DNA of 64,000 bases from Pholiota molesta (Eukaryota; Basidiomycota; Agaricomycetes; Agaricales; Strophariaceae), in NCBI GenBank assembly GCA_014925825.1, contig JACGCK010000139.1, positions 1 to 64,000 of the forward strand, read 5' to 3'. Shown piece by piece: positions 20,663-33,921 of the stretch (position 1 is its first letter; each line of letters opens with the position of its first letter). The position numbers and the translations under genes are program-made. Under the pieces are notes generated by a model. It was given only the letters and a program-made list of their open reading frames with translations, did no database searches and was not told the DNA's origin.

Positions 20663-23075
20663 ATGGACGACGCTCAGACAGCCTTTGCCGCCCAGTACCC
20701 CTCTTACCCATTTGACCTCGACATGATGAAGGTAAGCTGTCCTTCTGCCCTGCGCGACAGCTGTCTCACTGTCCCTTTACAGCGCTCTATGGAAACCGTT
20801 GGCGGCCCCGATGCTAAAAAAGCGCGTTGGTCCCCTACTTCCGCCTTCTCTGGCCAGAACAACGCCTCTGTTGGCCAAAACACCTCTAACCGGGACGCAT
20901 TTGCCAATTACGGCTATGGGCCTCAGGCCAACCTCGGCCAGCCCGCGTTCAACAACTCCCAGGCAAACGGCGGCGCATTCGCTGGCAGCCCCCTCTACTC
21001 GACCCCTTCCCTGTCGGTCAACACCCAGACCAACGGAAGCGTCATGAACGCCCAGTTGAGCCCCAACACCGCTGCGGCATTCGCTGTCCAGCAACAACAG
21101 CAGCAACAGCAACAACAACAACAGCAGCAGCAGCAGCAGCAAGTTGGCCAGAACGGCAACTACAACGCCTTCAACGCCTACAGCATGCTCGGTATGGGCA
21201 TGCCTGCGATGGGTATGCTCGGCGGCTTCCCATACAACGGACAAATGGGTAACTTTGCCCAGGTGACTCCTATCTTTGGCTTCCTCAGATATTGTAGCTA
21301 AACGCTCCTTCCTTACAGAACTTCGCCCAACAAAGGCTGCCATCCCTAAATATGAACATGCCCACTGCCCAGGGCGGAGGAGGCTATTCGCCTGTTGCCC
21401 TCAACGCCGCCATCAACGCCTCGTCCAATGCTACTGGACGCACGGTATACGTCGGAAACCTTCCCGCGACCGCTTCCGTTGACGAATTACTCAATCTCGT
21501 CCACTTCGGCCCTCTTGAGTCGATCCGGGTATTACCCGAAAAGTCTTGTGTCTTTCTGTCGTTCTTGGACGGGGCGACCGCTGCTGCATTCCATGCCGAT
21601 GCTACCATCAAAAAGCTGTCACTGCATAACCAAGAGCTGAAGATCGGTTGGGGGAAACCCTCCCCTGTGCCAGCTCAGGTCGCCTTGGCTATTAGCCAGA
21701 GCAACGCGAGCAGGAATGTCTACCTCGGTGGGCTAGATGAAGGCATGACTGAGGAACAGCTCCGCGATGAGCTCAGTCGATTCGGTCTCATCGACCAGGT
21801 CAAGATCGTCCGGGATAAGAACATCGGATTTGTTCATTTCTTGAGCATCTCCGTTGCTACTAAGGTTGGTCTGTTCTTTGTATATCTCAAAACAAATTTC
21901 TAATCCCCCTTTTTTAGGTCGTTAACACTCTGCCCACGGAACCAACCTGGGCTGGCAAGCGCGTCAACTATGGCAAGGACCGGTGTGCTTACATCCCCAA
22001 GTCGCAACAGGCGGCCGCTCAGCAAGCCCAAGCCGCTGCTGCTCAATCCCTTGTTGCCCAACAAGCCATGACGCCTCAGCAGGCATCCTTCGCGCCTTTC
22101 ACACAATACGCTGGCGCCCCATTCAACCCCGTTGACATGATGAATGCCGGTAATATGGCAAACGGCATGGGTGGGGTCCAAGCTATGAACAGGACGGTCT
22201 ACCTGGGCAACATCCACCCCGAGACGACACCCGAGGACCTGTGCAATGCCATCCGCGGCGGCGTGCTGCAGAGCATCAGGTACATGCAGGACAAGCATAT
22301 TGCTGTGAGTTTCATTCTAGACTTTTCGACGTGGCGCGATGTTACACATTGTTCGCCCTGATGTTGATGGGTTCGGGATGCTCACGTGTCTTTTTGTTGT
22401 TTCAATAGTTCGTCACTTTCGTTGACCCTGCCGCAGCATTTACGTTCTTCCAAGTGGCGTCCTACCAAGGGTTGACCTTGAACAACCGCCGCTTGAAGAT
22501 TGGTTGGGGCAAGAACTCTGGACCTCTGCCTCCCACCCTCGCTCTCGCTGTGCACTCCGGCGCGACTAGGAACGTCTACATCGGAAACGTTGAAGACTAC
22601 GAAACATTCACCGAGGACAAGTTGAAGCGAGATTTCGGCGAATATGGCGACATCGAGCTCGTCAACTTCTTGAAAGAGAAGTAAGTTTGTTCTATTTATA
22701 TTGGCCGGATATGAAGTGTTGACGTTGTATCCTTTTTTACTTTATCAGGAACTGCGCCTTCGTTAATTTTACCAACATCTCGAACGCGATTAAGGCTATC
22801 GATGGAATCAAGAACAAGCCGGAGTATACCAACCTGCGGATTGCCCACGGAAAGGATAGGTGTGCGAACCCTCCCCGCTCCGGCCCACAAGGGGCTCCGG
22901 CACCAAGCGCACGCCCAGCGGAAACGCCAACAATTCAGGGGAGGCCAACACCCACGGTGATGGCACCGACGACGTGGACGCGTTCTTGGACGGAGACGAC
23001 GGGCAAATCGTGGAGGTGCAAGCTATGCACGTCGACAATGTCGATGCGCTGCACCAGAACGGCATCGCGGCTTAA
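20663..23075 (+). CDS. MRN1: RNA-binding protein with four RRMs (MRN1-like)
   Basis: Six exons: 20663-20731, 20783-21262, 21319-21864, 21918-22304, 22409-22680 and 22749-23075. A low-complexity N-terminus with an uninterrupted polyglutamine run (about 21090-21140) precedes four RRMs. Their RNP2 motifs are VYVGNL, VYLGGL, VYLGNI and VYIGNV. RNP1-like strands are CVFLSF, IGFVHF, IAFVTF and CAFVNF. The paired phrases LKIGWGKPS and [13 protein letters not shown] and the end of RRM4, [20 protein letters not shown], match the fungal Mrn1 family, which binds mRNA and regulates it after transcription. The frame breaks at a GGGG run (22891-22894). One more G restores an acidic tail ([17 protein letters not shown]) that ends at 23075. 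Without it the frame runs into low-complexity sequence. I take this as a missing base. Confidence 0.9.
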
Positions 23076-25120
23076 GTGCCTCGAGCCCTATCCATACTCA
23101 CCCTCGCCCCGGCCTCTCATCCCCCGGCCTCGACTTACTTTCCATGCCCTTGCGCGGACAAAGATAATAATGGATACCCGCTTTGCCGTGTCATTTGCAT
23201 CGAACTCATCCTGTTGTGCATATTTTATCTCCGGTCCTCGTCTCTCTGTGCCCGTCTCTCACTCTGTCTGTTTCTCTCCTCTCGTCATCGCCGCTGCCCG
23301 CCGTCTCTGCCTGCTCACCGCCGCTCTTTGCTTCGTTCCCGCCCGGTCATCTCACTCTCTCCTAGCGATATATCGAAACATCAAAACATTGCTCTTCCCC
23401 TCCGACACTACAAATAATGGATGGAAGATGTATGGCTCCGGGATCCCCACCTCCCAAGCATTACCCACCCCGTTCCTTTGGTATTGTTTTCAATCTTTAA
23501 GGTTGGGATCTTTTGGGCTATTGGTTGTGGCATCTTTATTTCTCTCCTACTCTCTCCCTTATTCTCTTCTTTTCTTTCGTTTTTTTTTTTTCGAATTATT
23601 ATATATGTTGTTTTCTTTCCTCTTTATTGCCCTCTAGTTTTCTTAAAAATTCATTTGATTTTTTCTCTTCGCGTTTCCTTTATTTGTCTTCGTTGACACC
23701 TTTGGTGAAACACGCAACCACGTGACAACCGTCCACTCTCTTCGTCTCGCGCTCTATCTCTCTCTCTCTCATCATATCCCTCCACAAATTCGAATTGGCG
23801 GATAATCCATGCTGCCCACCATCTCGTCGTACCGGACTGCACTGCAAATCTTCATACCATATGTACTCTACAACTCGCCGCAATCGCAATACCATCGTCG
23901 TCCCTAGTCCAGTCCAGATTCTCGGCCTTCGCCTACCGGCTTGGTCGACCCTGGCGTACCCGTCGTCCGTTTTTATCAAGCTCTCAGCGTCCTCCGTCTA
24001 CTGATCGCGCCCCGTACTTACTGCACACTCGTATAAAGAATCTCTAATCGTGGCTGAAGACATCAAAACGTAACCGCGCTTCTGATTTATTTTTTTCAGC
24101 TATGTATCCTCTCTCGCTGTCGATATTCCCCGTTTCCCGTCACCTGCCTCGCGCCCGCCATGATTCATCGCCATCACTTTAATGCTGTTGGCATTACCCC
24201 TCTAATCATTATACCACCTGCCCATCTCCTTCATTTACCCTCATCGTTGGCGGCGCTTAGCCACTCGCTTCTTGCAGGATACGGACCCAGATACCTTGAT
24301 AACAGTAGTTGTAGTCGTAGTATACGTAGTAGTTCATATATCATTATGATCTTCCTTTTTCACCGCCGCGTGTTTTTGTCTCTGCGTATACCATGTATTG
24401 TTGGATAGCTATAAAAGAACTAATACCATTCAGTGATCATAACCGATTCATCAGTGAACTTTATCTGCTGAGGGCCGCGTGCGATTGGAATGTATTTCTG
24501 AAGGTCTGTGTACAGCCTTAGGCCTCATGGGCTAGATATTGTGACGGCGTCAATCTGACATTCAGGGCCCAGGCTATAATCAGCCAACATGTGTTTCAGG
24601 CGCCCACGACCGCAGTGTTGCCCAGCACGAAATCTGGGCGCTTAAATACATGCCATAATCGGTGAAATCGCTGGTATTCATTTTCCAGAATCTAATATTC
24701 GGAAGGCACCTAACTTTTCACCGATTAACCACATACAAGCTTTGCATCCTGGCAGATCCATGCCAATATTAACAGGAGACGATGTTATTTTGGTCCTTCA
24801 ATGGTGCCGAGATGAAGTTCTGATACATGAGGCGGCAACGAGTTGCGTGAACCCAGCCGCGAGCAACGAGGCAGTCGATCCGACTCAAGGGAAAATGTCC
24901 GCAATGCTTGTGCAATTACGCCTTTGCTAGTATATAACATAAACTGGTGTACGCGAAATATATGGGAATGTTCGAATACAGCGCTTTGAGTAAATAATGC
25001 TAGCTCGAGAAGATCATCCCCTCAAACGTGGTAAAGAGTTTGCATTTTATTTTATTAAACGCCTGGTTTTGCGCCGGAATATCGGAAAGCTAGGATAGTA
25101 TTTAAAAGCTAACGGTTTTC
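23076..25120. other. Long intergenic region
   Basis: About 2 kb. The first part (to about 23700) is pyrimidine-rich with long T runs and is probably the MRN1 3' UTR. A short (TC)n run lies near 23755-23770. No supported gene is seen in the remainder. Confidence 0.35.
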
Positions 25121-25585
25121 ATGAAGGGCGTTCAATCAATTCGTATGAGCCCCCCAGCCTCGTTTAGTCTGCCGCGTTTGCTGCTGCTAGCCTCAATCAT
25201 TATATCATCAGGATATCTGGGATTAATCATACCCACCGTTCGCCAACTCCCTTTGAAACTCTCTATCGCCTTCTTCACCATCTTCTTCCACACCTCCCTC
25301 GCACTTTCCCAATCGCCCCCTCCCAATATTACAACAAGACCCCATTATTTCTATATCAACCCTCTGGAAGCGCCTTTCAACGCATGGAGCCTTGTTATAT
25401 CCTTGTCGTGGATATCTTTCTTCTTTGTGGACTTCCATAAACTATGGCTGGGAGCCAGAGGAGACACAGATTTCTGCTTTGCAATTTGGGCAGGCATCGA
25501 GTCAACCATCAACATTCGTTTTCTTTATCTCTGCACTACAGCATGGAGAACAGAGAGGGGCTCTTTCAGCTCACGTCCTACATAA
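25121..25585 (+). CDS. Small multi-pass membrane protein, unknown
   Basis: An open frame of 154 codons has four hydrophobic segments: LLLLASIIISSGYLGLIIPT, LKLSIAFFTIFFHTSLAL, WSLVISLSWISFFFVDF and one near FAIWAGIES...FLYLCTTAW. Between them is a polar loop with NPLEAPFNAW. Codon structure looks real, but the ending (SFSSRPT) may be read past a splice site. A GTATGT donor at about 25590 lies just after the stop, and another frame continues LTSYIIRYVIQ. The family is not recognised. Confidence 0.45.
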   Translation: MKGVQSIRMSPPASFSLPRLLLLASIIISSGYLGLIIPTVRQLPLKLSIAFFTIFFHTSLALSQSPPPNITTRPHYFYINPLEAPFNAWSLVISLSWISFFFVDFHKLWLGARGDTDFCFAIWAGIESTINIRFLYLCTTAWRTERGSFSSRPT

Positions 25586-26212
25586 TCAGGTATGTAATTC
25601 AGAACATATCATGGTCTTCCGCTTCCACGTACCCTGTCCGCAGGTCCCTTAGGGCAGGTATTTGTGGATTCTCGCTCTGGGTGAATCGTTCGCCCATCCG
25701 CTTTAGAGGATTCAGAAAAATGCATCTGTAAAGGTGCTTGGTTAATTTATGGTCTCAGAGCTCGTAGCCATATATCCATTCCTGTCAATGTGCAAATGCT
25801 CCATTAGTCGGACTTGCTCCCACTTTTGGGTTCAGGAGATGATATGACGCACCTGTAGTTGGGCTCAGGGAAAGTGGTCTTTTGGTGTGTCTAAGGAGCC
25901 ATTCATGACTGTCCGTAGTGTATACTGAAAGAACTTCCATTATCCTGTACCGAGAACTCCAGCTGGCACAGAATTAAAAATAGGCAGAAATCAGCAAATG
26001 AAGAGAGATGGTCGGTAAGCCATATTGATGCTTCGCCCTCTTCACATATGACAGAGGGAGAAGGCGCTATTTGTCGCACGCTGGCCTGTATTAGAAACGC
26101 GAGAAAGATAGACCTGCTGAAGTCGATCCTTGCCGGGCAGTTCTGAATCTATGTGAAGTCGCAAATGCGAAGAAGCATGTACGAGGTTGTTTCATTCATT
26201 AGCAGCCTCAAA
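25586..26212. other. Intergenic
   Basis: 627 bp with no supported gene. It holds the 3' flanks of two convergent genes. Confidence 0.35.
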
Positions 26213-26742
26213 TTAGAAGTTTTCAACCTTATAGACATCGTAAGCGACCTCTTCATACGGATGAACCTAAAAACGACGATCGTCAACGTTCGGCCTTCCA
26301 AATCCCACGTCGCTCAAGGCCCAGCTATATTCAATACGCACGTTTTTGAGCTCAGTGATCGCACACTTGAGCTCCTCATGCTTGCCCTTGTCATTGATAA
26401 CCAACTCCACTCTATCCTCCTCGACGAACTCTAGCTGACCGATCTTCCCAATAGTAGGATTCGCCGACTGTTTGGGCATGAACTGACCTAGAATGACAGA
26501 AAAAACAACCACCCACCACACGCCGTACGGTGTGGCAATATATCGTAGAATTACAGACTGTTATTCAGTAGACACAGACAGGGAAATGCGGGCTGACCAG
26601 TTCCGCGAGTGATGAAAGCGCATTGCTCATAGTCCCCAATCTTACCGAGCTCATTGGGGAATTTTCCAAAGAGATGGTCAAGGACACGGCGTGTGTTCTC
26701 CTTCGGGACGAAAAATACGAGTTTGAAGCGTGATAGCGACAT
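26213..26742 (-). CDS. NIF3-like PII-fold protein
   Basis: Three exons (26598-26742, 26342-26487, 26213-26266) give 114 residues in one frame. Family stretches are RFKLVFFVPKENTRRVLDHL, GDYEQCAFITRGTGQF, ANPTIGKIGQLEFVEEDRVE and the end VHPYEEVAYDVYKVENF. This is the stand-alone PII/CutA-like domain found as an insert in YqfO/NIF3 proteins (COG3323 type). Its function is unsettled; the fold suggests small-ligand or metal binding. It is divergent from coatomer zeta with a 243-bp shared promoter. Confidence 0.9.
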
Positions 26743-26985
26743 ATCGATGCAGATTAAAAGATTCTGAGACCTCTCTCGAGGTTATCTGGAGCTGAGATGG
26801 TAAGAAGGATGTAGAAGATTATAATAAGAGGTCAAGTTGCGACAGAGACAGAGGCTCGGCAAAACTGAAGCCAATCCGAACTCCGACAATGATCATTCTG
26901 GTTATACACTTCCACGTTACGACGTGTCCAAGGTACGCCAATTCCCCAATTTCCCATATTTCTGCACTGCTAATTGTCATTGAAG
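26743..26985. promoter_or_regulatory. Divergent promoter of NIF3-like and RET3
   Basis: 243 bp lie between two head-to-head ATGs. I see no clear TATA box. The region is moderately CT/GA-rich. Confidence 0.35.
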
Positions 26986-27673
26986 ATGAATCTTTCTCTA
27001 TATAGCGTCCAGGCCTTCGTCGTTCTCGACACTGAGGGAAACCGTGTGCTGGCCAAGTACTACCGATCCAAAAGCCATCCGCAAGGCGAATTGAAGGAGC
27101 TCAGTACCCTGAAAGACCAAAAGGCGTTCGAGAAAGGTCTATGGCAGAAAACCAAAAAGGCAGGAGGTGCGTCTGCTCGCTCAAAGAAACGGCGGCTATC
27201 CAACCCTGCTAATACGAATGTCCAACAGGTGATATCATCTTGTACGACTCACATCTGGTCGTTTACAAGCACTCGCTGGACTTGATCCTCTACTTCATTG
27301 CTGGCCCGACGGAGAACGAGATCATGCTCTACTCGACGCTCACCTCGCTCACGGACGCGTTGACGATGCTCCTGCGGAACTCATTGGAGAAGCGCGGCGT
27401 GCTGGAGAACTTGGACTTGGTGCTACTTTGTCTAGACGAGACGATAGATGACGGGTGCGTGTCGGCTTTCACTTCCTGCCTGTCGAATCTCGATTCGAAC
27501 TGCTAACGCTACCATTATCTAGAATTATCGTGGATACCGATCCGGCAGCCATTGCCTCAAGAGTCAGCCGACCACGGCCAGACACCACAGAGATCGTTAT
27601 CAACGAACAAACGATCATGAACGCATACCAGACTGTAAAAGAGAAGATGCAGCAGAGAATGGGCCAACTATAG
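26986..27673 (+). CDS. RET3: Coatomer subunit zeta
   Basis: Three exons (26986-27166, 27229-27454, 27523-27673) give 185 residues. The longin/AP-small-chain fold is evident from [76 protein letters not shown] and [15 protein letters not shown].  It is the small zeta chain of the COPI coat, which packs retrograde Golgi-to-ER vesicles. The length is typical. Both introns have GTGCGT donors, the most common donor form in this window. Confidence 0.95.
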
Positions 27674-28321
27674 TCTCGGCTGTTCCTTGTTAATGTTTCC
27701 TAGATATTCGCTGGTGTACTTCGTTATGTATTTCTTCATTCATACCCTTCATAACGCCAATTTAAACAGAGGCGCCGTCTTCTTCGGCGCTAACAAGGGG
27801 TTGCCAATAATATCGATATGTTATAAAATCATTTCATGTTATAATACTCCGAGTCCTTAGGGATGTGGTATGGTACACAGGCGCTTTGAACAAAACAGAG
27901 CTTGATGATTGAAAGATATTCTACAAGCTAGATTTACAGTAATGATGACATGCAAAATACATACAAAACGTGATGCGTTGGGACTTCATTGAAACTACAG
28001 TCGTGGCTCGTGATGGGGCGGTAAATGGGGGAAAAACAAGAAGAGAAATGAATGAATGAATCCGTTGGAATGCGCGGAAGGTTGCGGGTGTGGGTAAACC
28101 ACTTGATAGCCGCCCCAGTGGGCACCTCATGGTATCAACGTGTATCGAACCGGTGATGGATGAGTTGGGAAGACTATAGCACGGAAGTATGTTGAAGGAA
28201 GCGCCTGTGATCAAGGAAGAATTAGCACCGCTACAGAGTTTACGGGCTGACCGGAAGTATCGAAAATAGGAGCCAGGCACACGACGAAGATGAAATGGAT
28301 AGGAGCAAATGAAGAAGCAAC
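27674..28321. other. Intergenic, possible downstream exons
   Basis: A plus-strand 3' UTR is followed by minus-strand sequence that may hold later exons of the small gene at 28322. For example, a frame with VPTGAAIKWFTHTRNLPRIP lies near 28050-28115. The splicing could not be settled. Confidence 0.3.
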
Positions 28322-28516
28322 TCACGGCAGTTGAACCATGGTCAAGTCCAATAGGCCTGTAAACTGGCATCCAGCTATCGTTGATAGTGTTACGACAGAG
28401 ACGACCCCGAAGGTAGTGAGTGCCCGTGCCGCGCCCGAACGATTAAAGGCGTCTTTCCCCCAAACTTCGGAAGATGAGAGTACCGGGTGTTCGTAGAGTT
28501 CAACGGTAGCGCGCAT
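28322..28516 (-). CDS. Small membrane protein, unknown
   Basis: The ATG at 28516 opens a 64-codon frame with FNRSGAARALTTFGVVSVVT and a hydrophobic helix near its end. The frame closes after MVQLP. A GTGAGT donor overlaps the stop, so the protein may continue into exons between 27930 and 28270. The family is not recognised; size and single helix would suit a mitochondrial or ER accessory subunit. Confidence 0.4.
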   Translation of the reverse strand: MRATVELYEHPVLSSSEVWGKDAFNRSGAARALTTFGVVSVVTLSTIAGCQFTGLLDLTMVQLP

Positions 28517-30435
28517 GATGTGCAATAGGATGATGGTACGGTGCTCTTGGTTGGCTCTTGGTGTTCGACTGGAAGATCGAGTGCTAGCGCTGAGGATCAA
28601 TGAAGAATAGCGCGGGGTTCCGAGTCGCAGCTCTCCAACGGACGGGAGGTGATAGTGATGGACGGTGACAAGATGATTGTGAAGGCCCAAGCAACCTGGA
28701 CTAAGTCCTTAAATACCAGTTGTTTATTTGGTCTTTCTGGAGAAACCAATAAAGCAGCTTACAATAGAAGAGACCAGAAAAGTCCGCGTAAGTATTCGTG
28801 CTTCGCTTGAGAGGGAAAACGAGGCAAAGTAGGTACCCGGCGATTACGGTGGGTGATGGGGGTCGGATTACTTACCTATACCAAAAACTAAGGTATGATA
28901 TATGAGGATATATTGTAAAAAAGTCGGGTGCTTGAAACTAAGCGGCCGTTGTACAAGGGGGCCGTGACTGTCCGTCGGACTGAGCTATGTCCAGAACGGA
29001 CTGAAACGAGTTGCCGACGAGTCAGCCTCTGTCAGCCTCATGCATGCGTATCGCCATTTAGGCCGGAAAAGTAGATAACAACCCACAGCAGTGGCGGCCA
29101 AATGGCTCAGACAACCGGAACGTCGCTCGTATTATTCCGTCTCCGAGGTCGGAACCTTGCGAATCATGATTTCATGAGCAGTGCCACAGGCAATGTCAAC
29201 TAAATGACACTTGGAGAGGATTCAAATAGTACTCACTGAACAATCCAGGGTGCTTTGCTTCCAGCCTCGAGGACAATGAATATGATTGCCAGAAGTTCCT
29301 CACAGGCTGTGCAGTATGCCAATGGGTTTATGTGTGCAAATGGCGGAAGTCCGGTGATTTGCCGACACTGGCGGGATAGAATTCGATAGTGGATTCAGAT
29401 GATAGCAGGGCGCATGCACAGTCAAAAAAGATAACCAGGAAAAGAGCAGGCAGGGACTATACATCTCCCGAGCTAGGACCCTACGCCAGCCTACACCTTT
29501 TTTGCAAACGGATCCTGCAGAAGACCTCTCGGGGGGTCACCAGGTTCTCCGCCAGTGGCCACATATGTTCACTGCGGCGGGGCAGCTGGCCTAGGCTGGC
29601 CTCTAGCCGCATTCATAGACAAATATCAGCCAGCCAGGTGACTGATTATTTTAGCCCTGACCTGAATAAGTCTGCGCTTCCCAAGTTGGATGGTAGCATC
29701 GAGTTGAAAAGATTACTATTTGATCCTTGATCGCAACTTGATCGCGCAGAGAGTGATATCATGATACGTAGTAGCCCAATAGTTGCCTCGCTCTCCCGGA
29801 GTCCTCGGATAAATAATTTCTTGCTCGCCGTAGGATGCTTAAATCTTATCTGCTGCTTCATTAACGGAAGTGTCACGGCGAACACTTTAAGAATCCGAGT
29901 TGTCGAGGAAATTATCAGAGGTAAATACACAAGGAAATTACAGTGCACAGAGAAGATTTGTACAGTAAAATTTAAACACATTCAATACCGTAGATCGAGC
30001 GCCGCACAAATAGTGATATTGTCGTGCATGATATCAACATACCAACTGGAGCACAGCTCGGGAGATATGACGAAAGGGTATGTAGTACAAGAAAGAAACC
30101 TAACAACGGAGAGAAATGCAGCGAATAGCAAAGTGATATCAGTAGTGCCAAGATGTAAGAAGTAAAAAAAATGAATGAATGAAGGACAGGAACCCCAAAC
30201 GCAGTGAGTGGTTAACATAAGCAAAAGCAACGAGGAGCAATCGGAAAAATCGACAATGAAGATAAGGAAGGGGAGACAAAGTGGTCGTTCAAGAGAAGAG
30301 AGAATGTCGTTAGGAACGTAGATATCGAGTCAAATGTCGTGAAAAAAAACGTATTCTTGGCGTAAGCGGGTGGGAAAGGTCAAAGTTACACCCAGACCTC
30401 AGGTTTCATCGTCAAGAGACATGTCGTATCGAGAT
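28517..30435. other. Intergenic
   Basis: 1.9 kb with no supported gene. It includes A-rich stretches (about 30160-30350). Open frames near 29389 and 29761 show no protein-like pattern. Confidence 0.35.
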
Positions 30436-33400
30436 TTAGAACAGGCAAACGAAATTGCTCGGGAACACATTCCGGCCTTTTTGTCTGCGATTCTCGTCGA
30501 GAAGCTCGCCACTCCACCACCCATCTTCTGGAGTAGCCGTGACAGCAATGATATCCCCAGCCTGGAAATCAAACTCTTCCTCAATGGTGGCGGAGTAATC
30601 ATACAAGGCTTTCACTGCAAACAAATGCGTTAATGAAATGCACCACGATAAGACTGTAAGATTAGTACGAACCGTAGAACAAGACGGTGTTGCCATCATC
30701 TGTGGCCTGAGGCGGTGGTTGAGGAGAAGGCGACCTTCGAGCCGGACTAGAATCGCGATAAAGGTACTGCGCCTGCTGCTGCTGCTGAGGCTGCTGATAG
30801 ACGGGCTGTTGCTGTTGTTGTGGTTGCTGCGGTTGCGTCTGCACAGATAACATCTGGCGTTGCTGCTGTTGTTGCATAGGCTGGACCTGCTGCGCGGCTT
30901 GCATCTGTTGCTGCTGTGGCGGCGTCTGGTTACCGTAATACGACATTGACCCGCCCCGGTTCAGACTGTTGACGCTGTTCACACTACCGTAGCCCATTTG
31001 CGCAGGCTGCTGCTGCAACATCGGTTGTTGCTGTGGAGGCGGCGGCGCCTGGTACTGCACAGGTGGTGGTGGATTATACACGGCCTGGACAGGAGGAGGC
31101 TGGTGGTAGCTTGGCTGAGGCGAAGGTGTTTGCTGTACATGCCAGGTGGTGGTGTGACACCATATGCCTGGGCGCGACTGGGGGCGCCATCATGTTAGGC
31201 GCACCACTGGAGAGACAAAGCTGTTCCTGCGTTGTCCTTGCTGCTGTTGTTGTACCGCTTGTTGTGGAGGAGGCGGAGCTTGGTACGCTGGCTGCTGCGT
31301 TTGCATCGAAGGTCTCCTCTGCTGCTGCTGCTGTTGCTGTTGGAATTTCTGGGCCATATCATCATGAAGCACCCTTCCACTTGGATCCAGGGCGATGCCT
31401 ACAGAATTTGGGCTGGGTGTCCTCGCCATATTATGTCCGATCTGAGCCGGCGGCTGGATGAAGTTCGTCCTTCCCTGATTGAATGCCTGGCTAGGCGCTG
31501 GCTCGGCGCAGGACTAGGGCCTCGGGAGATAGGCTGGGGACTATTGCTCCTCGACCCGTGGGCGCCAATTCCCGCATGCCCCATCTGACTGGGCGGCCGC
31601 GCGAGGTTCTGCCCGTTCAGAGATGCCTGACTCATGTTCGACACATGTCCCCGGCTGGGACTGTTGCTCCTGCTAATCGACTTTCTCTCACCCGGCAACG
31701 ATTGCTGGTAATCGCCAAGACCTCCTGGACGACTTCGTTGCCAGATGGAGGCGGTGCCGATTTGGGCTGCATAAACGCCGCGGTGGGTGGATTGGGCGAA
31801 GTCGGGCGAGACACGGAGGGGTGGGCTCCGACGACGACTTCGGCAGAGTTGCGATAATCTCGCGCGGGCGAAGGGGATCTGCTGTACGAACCGGGGTTTG
31901 AGCGCCATTCATATCGGATGCTGCCCCTGGAGGAAGGAGAGACGGACCAGCGCCGCCGCCGTTAGTAAGCGTCCGAGATGCAGATGGGGTGGATAAATGT
32001 CCAGGTTTAGGTTCGGGTGATGCAGACGGTTTCGATCTCGTATTCATGGTATTCCTTCTGACGCTGCCAGAGGTAGAAACTGCGTTCTTTAATTCTTCTA
32101 GCTGCTTCATCAACGGGTCGACAGGTCCTTGTTGCCCACCTGCAGCTGCAGCTGCCCATTCACTTAGTCGGAGAAGCAGCGTTATAGCGGTTCGATGACG
32201 AGGAAGGTGTTTGTTGTTGTGGATCTTTAGAGAGGTCAACCTTGTAGGCATTATTTCCGACTTTGATGTATGTTTCTGCAGCAGGGTCAATAGGCTCGGC
32301 GTATGGATCTTGAAGGACTCTTTGCAATTGTTGCTGCTGCTGTTGAGGAGAAGCAGGGACTGCCTTCGGTTAATGGGTTGTGAAGCTGCCGCTGTTGGAG
32401 TTGATGTGTTTAGAACAGGATGCGAAGACCTTCCGTTACCATTCGCATAAGGAGCCTGTTGAGCCTGAGCATTTGGCGCCGAGGTACCGCGTGTAGGTTG
32501 GCGTGATAGAGCATCAGATGCGTCAGAGTATGTATCAGCCCGTTTCTGTCCTCCTCCGGCACCTACACCAGCCGTATTGACGATTGGTTCTTCCTCAGGC
32601 GGCATGGAAATTTGGCGAGGGGGAAGTTCGCGAGCGGAAGTGCGGATGAAGTTCGCTGGTCGGCTGGTAGGACGAGCAGATGCGGATGGAATAGAATCTG
32701 TTGCCTGGTAATTTACGAATGTTGGAGGGTTGGGTATTTCATTTCCTGTGCCGTATTGCTGAACGAAGTTCTCCATATCTTTTTCGGGTTCCATTTGTTC
32801 CAAGGCAAGCCGAATCTTTTCGCATGACTACATATATCGGGGATCAGCACTAGTCATCATAAAAGATGGTATGATACGTACTTCATCATCAGCGACACAG
32901 ACGGTCGATACGGCGTTCGCATAAGCCCAAAGATTATCCTTCATGAATTCCAAGCGGTGTTCCTCCAAGTCCTGACAGCTATCACAGAATGATTTCCAGT
33001 CTTGTTCCCATTTTTGGACGGTATCTTGCAGCGCCTTTGAGTAGTTCGCGAAATCACGTTCATTGGTTTGAACAGTTTGCTGAGTTCGTTCTAGTTTGAG
33101 GTTAATCTTCTCGAGGTCCTTCCCTTGAACTAGGGATGCTTGGGCAGTGAACGAGTTGATTCGAAGGCATCCTGTTCGTATTTCTCGCGCGATTTGCTGA
33201 CATAGGATTCTTGAATCTGCTTGTTCTTGAACTCCTTCTCAATGCCGGTTTGATAAGTCTTCTTGTGATGGATTTGTCGCGCATTAAAAGCTGCAGTAGG
33301 TGCTTCTAGATCTGTTCGAATTTGCTGCGCAATGCCCATGTGGAAGCCGGATTGGCGCTCGGTTTCGAGCTTGACAGTATCCAATGAAATTCGGAGGTCC

Positions 33401-33921
33401 CTGTCGTACTCAATGAGATAATAGCCCAATTAGTGATACAGAAATTGAAGAGACAAGGACCCTCGCAGCGTGTACGAAGGTCCTGGCAGCCAAGCCTAAG
33501 GGCGATCGGCGCAACACGGTAGGTCAAGCATCCATTGCTCAGGAAAATCTCTACCAAAATATATAAAAAGCGAATAACTTGTTACACACCCAATCTCATC
33601 CCGACCAAGAGTTATCTTCGCCAACTTCGCCAATCGTTTTGCGTAGTCTTCTTCAATAACCGCTCTATGATATTGCGTCACTATCAGCCACAAGGATACA
33701 AACGATAAGAACCTAAGCGCACCTTTCCTTCCAAAACAGCCTGAGCTCTTCCATCGTCCTCACTGCTCCTCTCATTCGAGCAAATAGAACATCGACTCCT
33801 CCATCGCCATGACCCCAGAATGAATTACAAAGTCAAGGGATCGGTTGTTTTGTAGCACAGGAGAGTTAGCCCTAGCAAACTTGGATAGCGACGTCGTGGA
33901 CGGCTGCCTTCGTGCAGACAT
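30436..33921 (-). CDS. F-BAR and SH3 cytokinesis protein (Cdc15/Imp2/Hof1-like), many frameshifts
   Basis: From the ATG at 33921 the protein starts MSARRQPSTTSLSKFARANS. It then has an FCH/F-BAR domain: FWGHGDGGVDVLFARMRGAV, VIEEDYAKRLAKLAKI, RISLDTVKLETERQSGFHMG, KWEQDWKSFCDSCQDLEEHR. A conserved linker reads AETYIKVGNNAYKVDLSKDP. A long Ser/Pro/Gln-rich region follows, then a C-terminal SH3 domain (VKALYDYSATIEEEFDF to NVFPSNFVCLF). Such proteins bend membrane and scaffold the contractile ring. The frame must be shifted about ten times: near 33830, 33170, 32357, 32164, 31894, 31715, 31495, 31206, 31171 and 31138. All but one fit loss of a single base. Because the protein signal is continuous on both sides of each break, I treat it as one gene with assembly errors rather than a decayed copy. 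Introns lie near 33665-33722, 33400-33589, 32830-32880 and 30616-30672. Confidence 0.85.

Noticed and set aside
30662..31461. Plus-strand leucine-rich and arginine-rich frames
   Set aside because: They are the reverse complement of polyglutamine and proline codons in the F-BAR gene.
30436..33921. F-BAR gene as a decayed pseudogene
   Set aside because: About ten breaks occur, but nearly all are single-base losses with fully conserved protein on both sides and no stray nonsense changes.
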